From: Isoetes taiwanensis
Taxonomy: Eukaryota > Streptophyta > Lycopodiopsida > Isoetales > Isoetaceae
Assembly: GCA_021234155.1 (NCBI GenBank)
Contig: JAJEKV010000063.1
Span: 1,830,947 to 1,894,946 of the forward strand
Reading direction: 5' to 3'
Length of the DNA: 64,000 nt
Positions 1 to 11,649 of the stretch are shown in pieces. Positions within the stretch are counted from its first letter, which is position 1. Each line of letters opens with the position of its first letter. The position numbers were made by a program, and so were the translations under genes. Under the pieces are notes generated by a model. That model did no database searches. It was given only the letters and a program-made list of their open reading frames with translations, and had not been told where the DNA came from.

Positions 1-7
1 TCGACAT

Positions 8-120
8 TGATTTAGGGTTTAGGTTCAGGGTTGAAGGGTTTAAGATTTTGGGTTTTTTTAGGGGTTTCTTCAGGTTTTGGGTTCTAAGGGTTTGGGATTT
101 ATGTAGTTTAGGTTATGGGG
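8..120 (+). repeat. Degenerate telomere-like G-rich repeat
   Basis: The strand is a run of loosely repeated TTTAGGG-like words (TTTAGGG, GGTTTAGG, GGGTTTAAG, GGGTTTGGG) over about 110 bases. TTTAGGG is the usual plant telomere unit. The copies are too diverged for a working telomere, so this is an interstitial telomere-like patch or the reverse of telo-box-rich promoter DNA. It lies at the window edge and may continue upstream. Confidence 0.45.
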
Positions 121-421
121 AGCAAACAAGATTGGATGGATTTGCTCAAACCAGGTGTCCCCTTTGATCGCGAGGTCAGAGTGTGCATCCAACTATTCCA
201 GGGAATCATTTGAGCAATCCTGGGAAAAGCGCTTGCATCCCATAGATACTACATACAGAAGGAGATAGAAGATATCTCTTTATCTTTGTCGTTTAATCCC
301 AAAATTCAAGAACATCGGATCTCTGGCCAGAGAATGTCCTCCCTTTGCCTTGATGAGGGGCAAGATAACAAAGGGGCTAAGGAACTCGATTACACTAACT
401 ATTCAACACGTCCATGACTAA

Positions 422-452
422 TGCCCGGCATCGCCGGGCACACGTTTCTAGT
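422..452 (+). mobile_element. Helitron 3' terminus (hairpin plus CTAG-T)
   Basis: An 8-bp perfect stem, TGCCCGGC at 422-429 and GCCGGGCA at 433-440, with a 3-nt loop, is followed after 7 nt by CTAG (448-451) and then T. Plant Helitrons end in a short GC-rich hairpin followed by CTRR, with insertion between A and T. All those parts are present. The body would lie to the left and probably beyond the window, because no 5' TC end or Rep/helicase coding is seen. Confidence 0.6.
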
Positions 453-1535
453 ATTATTTATTTGTATTATTGCCAGGTGCTAACATGTATGTACGCCTCC
501 GCTATATAGGATTCCCATAGAAGGCGTGGGATGAATGACACCTCCGTGTCCTTTACCCGGACACTTGCCCATCACAAGTGGTCCGAGTTAGACAGAGGGC
601 CTTTCTATGGTGGAATAGTCGCCATGGAAGAGGGGATCTCCCATATTTATACGATGGGAGCATCGTATAGGTTCGGGGAGCGTCACAGTAGAGTTACTTG
701 GAAAGATGTGTTCGAGTGAGCCATTTGGAAACGTCCATAAACCAAAGATATGTGCAAGGAATAGATAGGTCCACCATGTAACGATATGCAAAGAAATGGC
801 ATGTGTACAGGCTGCTGATTGTTCAATATTCTAATATTTCCAGCATCTCTCGCTCAGCAAGTACAATTTAATATCCCTACTTGCCTTTTAGCTAACTCTA
901 GCTTGGACACCGATTGTGAGCATATCTGCCTGTTGTGCATTTGTGGGAATATGCTTTACTTCTATTTCACCGTTTTCAACTTCGTTCCTTATGAAATGGT
1001 GGTATCTCTATGTGCTTCATCCTAGAGTGGCAAGTAGAATTCTCACCGCGTCACTACATCACTTTTATGATCAAAATAAGGTAGAATATCCTTGTTATCT
1101 GTGTGGCTTAGTTCACCATTCTGATGCCACCAAGGAGACTGCCATATACTTCGCTTTTGCACTTGACGTGGCTACACATTCTTGTTTTTTGCTTACCTAC
1201 ATTGGTTGCGTTTTCGATTTTACAAACATACCCATTGCTGTCAAGCCTGAACCCAGTTGGGCAGTGGACTTGTGCCCAAAGATCTATTTTTGTGATTACT
1301 TCAGTTATATTTGATAGAGTTGTTAAGCTTTGCAGGAAAGAAGACAATTCGCATCAATAAGATTAGTAAGAATTTTTTTTTTTTTTTATGTCTATATCAT
1401 TAGAGCCAAAGGTAGGAAGGTTGGATGCTTTGGCACAAGAATTTATAAATTGTAAATCGTATTATTCAAGACATTTAGCCCCTTAGGCATCTACGACAAA
1501 AGATTATAAGTCTAGTATACGCTCATTCTAGAGCA
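453..1535. other. Stretch without recognised gene
   Basis: Short open frames occur on both strands (for example 916-1314 on plus and 1108-1347 on minus), but none has a recognisable domain, a splice structure or a paralogue in the window. An A/T homopolymer lies near 1373-1387. I see no supported feature here. Confidence 0.4.
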
Positions 1536-1750
1536 CACACTAGTTCTTGCAACTATAGGTCTCGAGTTCGAGGCTGCCCAGAATCGCACTCTGAACTATT
1601 GGGTGTCAAAACCCACAGACGCCATGTAAAGTGGTTGGGGGCAAGGCCCTCTGAGCAATGTAGTGTGGAGTATGGTCACATGTCCAGTTGGATGCTGCCT
1701 AGTGGCATGACGTTAAAATACTATATATCTATCTATCTATCTATCTTTCC
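1536..1750 (+). mobile_element. SINE-like retroposon with (TATC)n tail
   Basis: A B-box-like tRNA promoter word (GAGTTCGAGGCTG, about 1564-1576) lies roughly 150 bp upstream of a conserved 3' end, GTGGCATGACGTTAAAAT, followed by a (TATC)n microsatellite (about 1724-1747). The same 3' end recurs at about 7145-7205 with a (CTT)n tail and at 38572-38606 with a (TATC)n tail. A pol III head plus a shared 3' end plus a variable simple-repeat tail is the SINE plan. The 5' boundary and target duplication were not resolved. Confidence 0.55.
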
Positions 1751-3270
1751 ACACTTCTTACAAACTCACTTCTCTTTCTTTCTACACTTCTTACAAACTC
1801 AAACTATGAGCAGGAAGATCAAACAACTCCTTCAAGATAATGTAAATTCCTTGCTTGACTCTTATGTATTCATAAAAGTAACATTCTAGTAGAGCATGTC
1901 TTTTTTGTATTCAACTTTGGGTCTAAACAACCAAGATAAAATCTCTCTTTTCAGACTAACTCATCCATTCTACCAGTCTGAATATATAAAGTATGAAATG
2001 ACAATCTAAGCTGTGAAATTGTCATTCATTTCTTTCTGCTAATATGAGAGGCTAAGTAAGCTTGATCAGTATAAGCATTTAGGTCTTTTATCTCTTTTAG
2101 ATAGGACATTTTCTTCCTGGCTCCATATACATTCAACTGCCATAATGTTTTAACTATTATATGTACATTAAACTTTGTGGATATTGCCCATATCCCATGT
2201 CCAAGCCATCTAGCTGCCCATCTTCTTATATCCGCATGACACGCTCTTTCTTTTGACTATTCTAATGCCAATCGAGGCTTCAACAAGGAGCATGCAATAC
2301 GGTGTTTGAGATTTCACACACACAATATTCCCAAAGGAGGAATCGCTTTCGAATTTTTTTCAATCTTTTGCAAGCATTTCTTGAAGAGTCCAGGGCCAGA
2401 TTGGGCTGCCATAGAATATTATCGACTTAACTTATATAATTGTATATATATAGTAAGAGATATAATGGGCTATGCATGAGTAAAAAAAAAAAAAAAAATT
2501 GCCCCTTCAATAGCAATTGTTTTGTAAAAGATGAACTCCGTTGTAAGTAAAAGGATGCAGTGGAACTACTTAGAAAATGAAACTTAGAAAATGGATCATG
2601 GAATATGAAACAACATATTTTTCTTTTTCTGTAGAAAAACATGGAATGCGAACGTTCATACTAGCCATCAATCCTATTAAGAATAATAATGGATGTATAG
2701 AATCATTTTAAGAATAATAATGAATGTATAGACCTATCGACATATGATCATGTGCTTGAAAAATGCCAAGACTATAAAACAAACCACACCACTAGTTTTA
2801 GCTTCCTATTCCCTTGTTATTCGCTTGAGAGCATTTGGTGTACGAAACGATTGTGATGAAATCATAATGAAGAGGGACATCAATAAGTTCAAAGAATGGG
2901 AGTTGAACCCACTATGGTATCATAAAATTTATAGAGCTAACAGAACAAGGCTACACTCATAATCGATATTTATCAAAGAGTAATGGAGACACATTTTGTT
3001 CCATAACATGTCAACGAAACAATGACATGGCTACATTAAAACTCATGGTATTGAACCATGATTACAAACCATTGACCATTTTTCACTACAAATCCAAGAG
3101 CAAATATGCCAAGAACCTTAAAACAAATGGAAGTTGATTGCCTTGGAGAAAAGGGAACATCAAAAATTGCACACAGTTTTAGAAACCCTAGGTGCTTTTT
3201 GACACCAGAGAAAAGGTAAGCCTCTCATATAAAAAGACATGTACGGCCACAGTGTTAAGTAAAAAAAAGG
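1751..3270. other. AT-rich stretch without recognised gene
   Basis: The DNA is AT-rich with a poly-A run near 2480-2497 and a short imperfect repeat of an AATAATGGATGTATAGA word near 2685-2735. No conserved coding signal, RNA gene or TE domain was recognised. The open frames present are short and have no known motif. Confidence 0.4.
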
Positions 3271-3275
3271 GCTCA

Positions 3276-3350
3276 ACATGCATGTATTGCATGGATGCAT
3301 GCACTGCATGCATGCATTGTGCGCATGTAATGCATGCACATCTGCATGCC
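3276..3350 (+). repeat. ATGCAT/GCATGC purine-pyrimidine cluster
   Basis: Over about 75 bases the sequence is dominated by overlapping CATGCATG, GCATGC and ATGCAT words in near-perfect purine-pyrimidine alternation. Such runs can adopt Z-form DNA. They also resemble the RY (CATGCA) seed-promoter element in a clustered form. No gene starts just downstream; a decayed Copia element does. The functional reading is therefore open. Confidence 0.5.
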
Positions 3351-3439
3351 AAAACCATAGGTTAAGAGTGCAAACTAATTAGAAATACACCTATGGGTCA
3401 ACTAAACAAGGAAAAACAGAAGCAGGATGATAGAATGAA

Positions 3440-6400
3440 AAAGGGCAAATCTCAAGTGACCTGTTGGCATTGTTGGCAAAAAGGCCATTATAGAAATCAG
3501 TGTCCATATAAAAGACTATTATAGAATTCAAGTTCTAGTTCTACGTCTACTTCTACTGCTATTGCTACTTCTGAAAGCTCTGCCAATGCAATTTGTGATG
3601 CAACAATTTTGTCCTCTATGTTTATCAATGAATACCTTGATTATGCAATCAAAGATTAGTCACTTTTTTATTCAAATTACATGACGGATTCTGGTGCTTC
3701 TTGTCATCTAACAGGATCATCTAGGTATCTTTCTAATCCAAAAAAAGATCACTCTGTTTTGGTGGCTATGGGGAATGGAAATGTGTGTAAGTCTCAAGCT
3801 AAAAGAGCCGTAGATTTTAAATCTTCAATGGAAATTCTTCATGCTCCTAATGTTGGTCATCTTCCAGAACTTAATACTAATCTTTTATTTGCTTCTACAT
3901 TTAATAAAGAGCACAAACATGTAATCTTTGGGAATTGTAAGATGTATCTTACCGAGAAGGGCCCATTTGATTTATCAAAGCCAAACAATTCAAAATCCTT
4001 GGTATAGGGCACATGAGTCGTGCCGGTCTATATACTTTAGTGCAGATTCAGAAACTATGTCCTATGGCTCTAACCTTATTGCACCAAAAGAGCATCTAGG
4101 GCATGCTAGATTTGGTCATATTGGTGGTCAAGCTTTGGGTGAGTTTTTTAGACTAAAAATGGTACTAGGAATTCCTACATTGAAGTCTCATGCATTAGTG
4201 TGGGAAGCATGTCACAAAGATAAAGATGAATTTTTACGTCCACGGGAACCCAACGGGTTATGGGACGGTACATCGGTACATCTAAAACCTGGGGACTAGG
4301 CCCCATCACCAAACACAATAACCAAATATTAAAAGGCTACCAAGAATAAGATAAGATAATGCTAATGCTAGTGGTAAATTTATGCTATTTAAGGTAAATA
4401 GTCTTATGCGCCATATCCAACACATGCATCTTAGAGTGCAGAAGTTCCTTTGGACTTGTTGCATTCTGACCTATATTGTATGCCCACGTTATTTCTTGGT
4501 GTTCGTTGATGATTGCGCTCGCTTCACTTGAGTGTTTTGGTTAAAAACTAAGGATCGAATTTTTCTTACCTTTAAGCAGTCTCATATTCTTATTGAAAAA
4601 CAGTTGAGCAGATTTCTCGGAGCTCTTCATACTGATAATGGCATCAATAATGCATTTGATGACTATTGTCATGCTTATTAGATGAGATTTAATTGAGCCA
4701 TATGCACATTCTCGGAATGTGATACCTGAAAGACGAAATAGGTTGCAGAACTTGGTCAGATCCATGCTTTTCAATAACCATTTAGCTCCATCTTTTTTGG
4801 GGGAAGCTTTGCAGACTGCAGCATATATTGGTAATAAGGCTCTAACAGTAGCTTTGAGCAATAAAACCTTATGAGGCTTTGTGTGGAAGCAACCTAGATG
4901 TGCAAGATTTACGATTCTTTGGGTGTCTGGCTTATACAGCTATTTCCATGGAGATTTTGACGAAAAAAGGGAAACTATCTGAAAGGACAACTAAGTGTAT
5001 TTTTGTGGGTTATCCATCTCAACATAAAGGCTAGAAATTATATGATTCTAAGTTTCACCAAGTATTTGTCTCGAGGAGTGTTCAGATTGTTGAAAACAAA
5101 AAATACCATGATAAACACGATTCTGACCACAGTCAATTTGAGCAGGAGCTTATTAATCATCTTTTCCAATATCTTGAGCCTTCCCCTTCAAGTACTATTT
5201 TTGCAGCAAGTTCTTCTGTTGTTTCAGTATCTCAAAACAATTCAAAAAGTAAGACTTCTACCATTACTGTTAGACCACTACCGTTATTCCTATGGACACT
5301 GTTCTTGAGGATTCATCGTTACAGTCCTCCATTAATTATGGAGAGTCAAATGATCTCTTGGATGATGCTTATGACTTGGATAATATTTTTGAACATTGGC
5401 CCATTCATTTACATGATGAGTACGCACCTAATTCAAATTCTGCAGCTCCAAATCTCTTTGTACCTTTTGATCCTCAGTGACCATTGCAAAGATCAGGAAG
5501 AATAGTTGGTTTCGCTCCCGAGGTTGCTGAATTTTGTAAGTATGCTCTTATGGCTACAGCCTATGAGCATAACGATCCTCAGACCTTCAAGGAAGCAGCA
5601 GGTTTGCAACAATGGGATGACGCCATGAAAGAAGAGTTTTCTATGCCTCTGAAACAAGGTACCTGGGAATTGGTGCCTAGACCGAAGGGTCAGCATACAG
5701 GACCAAGTTTCATGCAGATGGCAGCATTGCTAAATGTAAGGCTAGGTTAATGGCCAAAGGATACAATCATAAGTTTGGTCTTGATTATGCGGAAGTATTT
5801 GCACCAACGGCTCATATGTCTATCGTACGAGCTATGATTGCTCTTACAGTTAGCTTTATTTCAAAAGTGTTTTTCTTAGTGGTGATTTATATGAGCTCAT
5901 TTACATGGAATAGCCAGCAGGATTTATCAATCAAGGAAATGAGCATCTTGTTTGCAAACTGAAAAGGAGTGTTTATGGCTTGAAACAAGCCCCAAGGTGT
6001 TGGCATGAGAAGATAAACTTATTTCTTCTCGCTCAAGGATTTATTAGGTCCAGGGCAGATCCTAGTTTATGTTATAAAATAGATGGTGATCAAATATGCA
6101 TTTTAACTCTATATGTGGAAGACACTATCATTATGGATAATGCATTTCATTTTATTGCTAATATCAAAGAAGAGATGCAGCCTACTTTAGAGTAACAGAG
6201 TTAGGACTGTTGCACTTTTGTCTTGACATTGAGGTTTGGCAGCATCCTACCTTTATTCAACTTACTCAAAGCAAATACATCAAAGATTTGTTGGCTGGTT
6301 TCTTCATGCAGGATTGTAAGTCTGCTATTACACCTTGTGAGCATAGTCTCAAGTTAGTCTTGGATCCTAACGATGAATTGTATGATGCCAAACTGTATAG

Positions 6401-6963
6401 ATAGCTGGCTGGTTCCTTAAAATATCTAACCATCACGAGGCCAGATAAAACATTTGTTGTTGGGCAAGTCAGCAGGTTTATGCAAATTCCTACTCAGCTT
6501 CATTGGCGAGCAGCCAAAAGGATTCTGGCCTACTTAAAGGGAACTATCACTGAAGGTCTCATCTATCATAAGAAAGATCATCCTACTCTTTCCTTTTACA
6601 CTGATGCAGATCATGCAGGTAATGATGCTGGTCTCAGAAAATCTACAACAGGGTATGTTTCCTTCTTTGCCGCTAGTTTAATTACTTGGATATCGAGGAA
6701 ACAAACTACTGTTAGCTTAAGTAGAGGCTGAGCTTAAAGCACTGTATATTGGTAGTAGACAAGAAATGCTATGGCTGCTGCACTTATTTCAGGATCTTCA
6801 GTTACCTATTACATCAGCCAAGATTTTTGTGGGCAATTCAGGTGCTGTAGATTTGATAAAAGGCTATGAGTTTCATCCAGACACTAAGCATTTACATCTG
6901 AAAGTATGCTTTATTCGAGGAGTACTCAATCATGTTCTCTATTTAGTTTAGTTTCAGCAGGAG
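3440..6963 (+). mobile_element. Decayed Copia-type LTR retrotransposon (gag-pol remnant)
   Basis: A Ty1/Copia polyprotein remnant is read left to right. In order there are a CCHC zinc knuckle (about 3460-3510), an aspartic-protease motif DSGASCHLTG (about 3683), integrase-like sequence (about 4090-4860), reverse transcriptase (about 5590-6190) and RNase H (about 6480-6940). This is the Copia order, with integrase before RT. The element is old and broken, with well over five breaks. No 5' LTR was found. A short reverse-oriented LINE/SINE tail interrupts it near 4229-4300. Confidence 0.85.
4229..4300 (-). mobile_element. Truncated LINE/SINE 3' tail inside the Copia remnant
   Basis: Read on the minus strand, this patch contains CCCATAACCCGTTGGG and then CCCGTGGACGTAAAAA. 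That matches the layout of the LINE tail at 13,790-13,876 (CCCATAGGCC..GGTC..CGTGGACG.TAAAA). It interrupts the coding trend of the surrounding Copia remnant, so it is probably a later, 5'-truncated insertion. Confidence 0.4.
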
Positions 6964-7110
6964 TGTTGGGAGTTAGAAACCTTCACTCTAACCTAACCCT
7001 AAATAATACTTGTGTGGCTGAGATGATGCCATGGCATCACATGCCACATCATCACTAATGACTACATAAGTCATTACTTGTAATGTAACTTTTGCCTAGT
7101 TTTTCTCATC
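6964..7110 (+). repeat. Probable start of the Copia 3' LTR
   Basis: Directly after the RNase H end and a purine-rich stretch (CAGCAGGAG) the sequence begins TGTTGGGAGTTAGAAACC, a TG-type LTR start. No second copy exists in the window, so the LTR end cannot be set. A SINE tail begins nearby (about 7110-7205) and obscures the right side. Confidence 0.4.
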
Positions 7111-7205
7111 TGGACCCATCTGGGTGTGTTGTAAAGTGTCACATGTCCGATAGGACGCTGCCTTGTGGCGTGACGTTAAAATCTCTTCTTCTTCTTCTTC
7201 TTCTC
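7111..7205 (+). mobile_element. SINE 3' end with (CTT)n tail
   Basis: The words CACATGTCC, GGACGCTGCC, GTGGCGTGACGTTAAAAT and a (CTT)n run match the 3' part of the SINE at 1536-1750 in order and spacing. The tail motif differs: (CTT)n here and (TATC)n there. The 5' head with the pol III boxes is missing, so this is a truncated copy or a diverged subfamily. Confidence 0.5.
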
Positions 7206-7315
7206 ATAAAACAATTTGTCCACTTGGCGCACTCGTCTATTTCCAAGTCTTCCAAATTTGTTCACAAATAACTAGTAAAAATGTAAATTAAGCATTGGAT
7301 CGTAATGCCTTCTAT

Positions 7316-7594
7316 ATAATATTTAGAAAAGATACTCACTTTATCTTACAATCTAATATTTAAGAAAGATACTCACTTTATCTTACAATATGTAACTTCT
7401 TGGCTCAATCTTTTGGATTCTCAAATACAGAAACAGACCAACGCAATTTACCAAGTGCTTGTATTAATTATTCTTGCGTTTAACACAATTTACCAAGTGC
7501 TTGTATTAATTATTCTTGCGTTAACATTCTGAACCAACATTAGAAAGGAGACTAATTATTCTTGCGCTAACATTCTGAACCAACATTAGAAAGG
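7316..7594 (+). repeat. Nested short tandem duplications
   Basis: Three successive direct duplications lie within 280 bp. An AAAGATACTCACTTTATCTTAC unit of about 36 bp occurs twice (7316-7390). A CAATTTACCAAGTGCTTG unit of about 43 bp occurs twice (7443-7525). An ACATTCTGAACCAACATTAG unit of about 45 bp occurs twice (7505-7594) and overlaps the end of the previous one. They lie downstream of the methyltransferase gene's 3' end. They look like local replication-slippage products. Confidence 0.65.
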
Positions 7595-8033
7595 AGAATT
7601 TGTTATCTACAAACAGCAAGCTGCACAATACAGGTGATTGAAGTGCATGATGGGCTTAACTCAACTTGTGTGTCATTGCTCCCATCAATCTAAACCAATT
7701 TGCAACTACATTTCTGATATCTTGGTTCATTATACTGCTGAATGATTCAATTACCTTAGAAATCGATTTGGTTAAAAATGGTTTTCATAACCCCAAAGAT
7801 GGACATAAAACTTTCTTTGATGTACAACCTGGATACTAAAGACTGATACTTTACTTCTTTACTATGCTTGGTAAGGCCCTTCCCCTTTGGATGTCTCAAT
7901 ATCTCTTTCAAAAGTTATATGCTACAGCAAGATAGATGGAAGTTCTCAAAACTCCTAGCTGCCAGAAATACATGGCCATTTGGAAAGCATTGCAAGGCTG
8001 AATGGCATTTGCAAAGCATTCTCCATATGGTAT
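7595..8033. other. 3' flank of the methyltransferase gene
   Basis: No coding signal beyond short frames was recognised. The stretch would hold the 3' UTR and polyadenylation region of the minus-strand methyltransferase gene. Confidence 0.35.
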
Positions 8034-9403
8034 CTAATCATTTAGCATGGTCATCAAGAGATAATTGCCGTCATCCATTTGTTCCTGAACTAGATCCATC
8101 TGTGTAGCATCCTTTGGCATGGAAGGAACTTCACGGCTATCATGTGCCTTTCCCTATAAAAAGTTGACAAGCAAAATGTTAAATGCATGCATCTCAAAGG
8201 CCTTTTGGAACAGAGCAGTGACTTGACAAGCCTACCTTCCTCAAAGAATAAAAGAAATAATGGAATAGATCTCCAAAAGTAAAGTATTCCATAGACCATG
8301 TAAATTGTCGCGCTTCAAAAAAGGGTCTCCTAAAATGTGGCTGCAATAAGTTCAGATAACCTTATTCTGAAACAAACTTTTCTTATAAATTAAAGGGAAG
8401 ATATCTACCAACCTGACCAAACGTTATAGAAATGAAAATACCATTCCTTGTCAAAACTCTGTGTACTTCCTGTAGCATTGCAAATACTTTCTTTTTGGCC
8501 TCCAGTTTTGGATCCCATGGATCACCACTATCCACAAAAAGTACATCCTTAAGCAAACCAGAGAAGAAGAATTAACATAAAGCTAGAAATATAGACAATA
8601 TGTATTGCATATATATTCATACTTTTCGTCCCTTAATTGCTTCTTTCTAAAGTAACTCAAGTAAAATTAATGTGAAAAGCAGGAGACTAAAATGTTTCTC
8701 AGCTAATGCAGCCATAATGATTTTATTTCCAACTGCTCTAATTAACCATATTCTTTTTGCATGATGCTGCCACGGGGCAAATTAAAGAAACAAACTTTTA
8801 CCATCACCCCCTTCTCGATTATAACATCAAAACTACAATCTTCAAATGGTAAATTGGTTACATCAGCAACGCCCAACTTAATGCCTGCATCACACGTTAA
8901 ATCTTAATCAATACTATGGCAAAATGAATATAGGACAAACATCAAGACACTGACCATCATATCCCCCAGCTATGCATCTCTTTTTCTTCTGTTCAATGGC
9001 AACTTCAGAGAGATCTGTACATGTCATTTGAGTAAAACCATCCCCATACATCTCTTCACCCATGGTAGAATTTCCACATCCCAGCTCTAAAACCTAAACG
9101 AACAGGTCCCAATAAGACATGTCTCAGATCAGAATACAAAAGAAATTTTACCCTGTCACTTTTGTTCACGTGCTGGAGCACAAGATGGCGGAACTGCGAA
9201 TAATCTTTGAACCATTCGTAATGCTTCTCGTGGGCGAACCTCCCATCCCTAAACTTCTTTATGTCAGCACAGATAAACCCTAAACTTGAGAGTAAATTTC
9301 TACAATTGAAGGTAGCTTACACTAACCAGTAAGAAGGCTGAAGGTAGAGCCGAACATCGTCAGGTAATGCATGATCTCGATTCTTGACGGCCGGATCCTC
9401 CAT
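8034..9403 (-). CDS. EEF1AKMT4/METTL13-like SAM-dependent methyltransferase, 7 exons, 251 aa
   Basis: Seven minus-strand exons splice with GT-AG borders into an uninterrupted 251-codon frame: 9403-9327, 9248-9152, 9093-8955, 8884-8802, 8547-8413, 8340-8236 and 8153-8034. The start is the first ATG after an in-frame stop at 9412-9410. A Rossmann-fold class I methyltransferase is visible: YWDGRF near residue 25, SAM motif I VLELGCGN at 59-66, acidic D85 (TCTDLSE), an acidic motif FDVIIEKGVMD around 123-133, and the VHRVL..NGIFISITF strand region around 160-175. The order matches small plant and animal proteins related to EEF1AKMT4, which methylate a lysine of translation elongation factor 1A. 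Substrate here is inferred only from family. The introns are short (58-254 bp). Every exon phase fits and no break was seen, so this gene is probably functional and probably cytosolic. Confidence 0.9.
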
Positions 9404-9748
9404 TCTGAACTACATCACATGTTCACCTCGTCTTTGTATCGCGTCCATCTGAACCGTTGTATTCCATTCCACCATAATATAGAAATTGTCCATAAATTGT
9501 CCATAGGTTTTGTTATGATTTGTAATCAAATGCTTATTGCTATTTGTTGCTGTCCTTTGGATCTGAGCATATATATCAGAATATTCTAAATCCAGGCTGA
9601 CAGTCAATTGGAAGCTTAAAAAGACACAAAAATTTGACTAGAATACAAAGAAAACCATAATCTTTATTTATTCATATAAGAATTAAAAGGCACATTCACA
9701 TTTGTACTTCCGTACTATTGCACCTACACCACACTCATAGCGCTGCTC
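9404..9748. other. Upstream region of the methyltransferase gene
   Basis: This is the 5' flank of the minus-strand gene. A TATATAT word at about 9567-9573, roughly 165 bp before the start codon, could serve as a TATA box. No other motif is strong enough to call. No gene is seen on the plus strand. Confidence 0.3.
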
Positions 9749-11649
9749 CTATGTCAACGTAAACCCACATAAACATCCCAAACTCATATAAACAACACAC
9801 AGAACAAAATATCCACGTCTCATGTCTCTTTTCCAGGTCCTCCCTTCAGCCCCCATCCCACGCTGATGGCGTCGCCTCAAGCTCTGTATCTCCAACAGCT
9901 CTCGCATCATCAGGCCTCTTGTCATATTCACCTGCATTCGAAGCATACCTCTTTCCCTCTGAGATGCATGCAGTTCCTCCAAGTCAACCTCTGTACATAA
10001 TCTAGAAGTTGACCCAGACAGTGCCGCACATTCCTAACAGCTATAGAAACGGTACAACATCAATTCTAAATCCGTCAAGTGCTAAGCTATATGTCCCTTA
10101 TGTATGTCAAGAGGATTCTTCTAATGATTGTGGCAGCATTGCCACCATCTTCGCTACTCTCATCAATGATTATGAATTTTGGAGCACCGACAAGACGGTT
10201 TTGCTGCTCCACATTGCTTACACCAGTTTGTACAAATTCTACAAGAATACAACAAGAGAATGACAATCAGATATTGAAATAACAGATGCAAGCTTTAAGC
10301 TATGGCTAAAATAAGAGCAGTGTTTTGCATGCACTACGAAAAACCTAAGCTGCATCCATAGTTTCATCACAAATATCTAAAGGAATAAAATCACTAAAAG
10401 GCTCGGGTATAACAGGAGAGCGCCCTTCAAATCCATAGTCAGCCACTGTGAAGTCATCCTCACTACTTTCCTTCCCTTCACTCACTATTTCCTCCTCATA
10501 AATGCCAGCCGCATCCCAATATCTCTTCCTTCTTCGACCAACACGTTCAATGGGTACAATTCCTGGCTGCAACCAAAAAAGAGCCATCTTAACATCTTTA
10601 TATCTGCACGACTCTGGGTTCAATATTATATTCCACCAAAGAAATGAAAGCGGTATTCAAAAGGAACACCCAAGCGCTGGACAAATTCATTTTTCATGTG
10701 TGCAACATATTCCTCACAGTTGTTATGAAGGCGCAGTCTTTTGCCGCTTTCCAAAATAGACCACAAAATGTTTCAATTTTTGCTCAAATTCTTATTATCC
10801 AGAGTAACTAGATGCTTAATATCACATGCAAATGTAAGTCCTTGCCTATATGAATTTGCCACTACGTGACATTATGCAAATGTACTTTAAAATGAATCTT
10901 TCCCATATCCTTTAACAATGTCCTATCATGCCTTCGAAATAGTGGAACTTGGTATCACGCAACACCTTGCACATTATAATAGCTCATGGCGGCTTCCACA
11001 TATTCTATCCTAGATGGAATTTAATCTTAACATTCATGCTTGAGAGTGTCTTTGCATCTAAGCGAAAAATGCATTGCAGATGCAAGTTATCCGAATTGGA
11101 GCCCCTCTCGAGGGCCACAATTGGCAGTGCAACTTAACAAATTGTATCATTTGATCATACAAGCTCTCATTAATATCGCATCCAGTCATTATGATAGAAG
11201 CATCTAGAAGAGTTAGCATCTCAATATGCCTCCTCTCCTGTCCCGCCTCCAATGTCACAACCTAAATGCTCTTCCATCATACTTGTCCTCTTCCCTAATC
11301 TCACCCACCACCTCTTCGCGTCCATGTCCGCGACCACGACCATGCCTTCTTGTCACACACTTACAACTATTGATGCCTATACAAGCTTCATCTGCATTCA
11401 CCCAATAGGAATTGTTTCCTTTGCCACTTGCTGAGAACGTACAGGTACTCCAATCCTCCGCAGAGCAAAGAACATCATCAACAACCTTCCTGCTTCTTCC
11501 TCTTCCTCGGCCACTACTTGTATTCTTCTTAACTCCACTCTATGGGTAAACGCACGTAGCTGGGGGGCATTTTTGCGAAATCCAAGCATAGCACCAGCAC
11601 CCCCTAGGGCCTTCTGGAGAAAGGTCTTGAGTAAGCCTGCACAGCCCAC
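9749..11649 (-). other. Unrecognised coding-like block, minus strand
   Basis: Several minus-strand frames have protein-like composition. At 9749-9982 there is a basic, Arg-rich helix-like segment followed by a hydrophobic stretch. At 10345-10623 there is a 92-codon frame containing FWLQPGIVPIERVGRRRKR and an acidic C-terminus that ends in a stop. At 11398-11649 there is a Glu-rich frame. Between them are a Gly/Arg-rich (RGRGHGR) piece near 11310 and stops in all frames. The pieces may be remnants of one protein, perhaps of a transposon, but no family is recognised. A plus-strand frame at 10009-10263 contains CQEDSSNDCGS, which superficially resembles the Gln/Cys pair of Ulp1-type proteases. 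Confidence 0.3.

Noticed and set aside
10009-10263. Ulp1-type protease (CQEDSSNDCG resembling the catalytic Gln/Cys pair)
   Set aside because: No upstream His-Trp or Asp motif could be found in the same strand, and neighbouring coding-like DNA is on the other strand. The match is too short.
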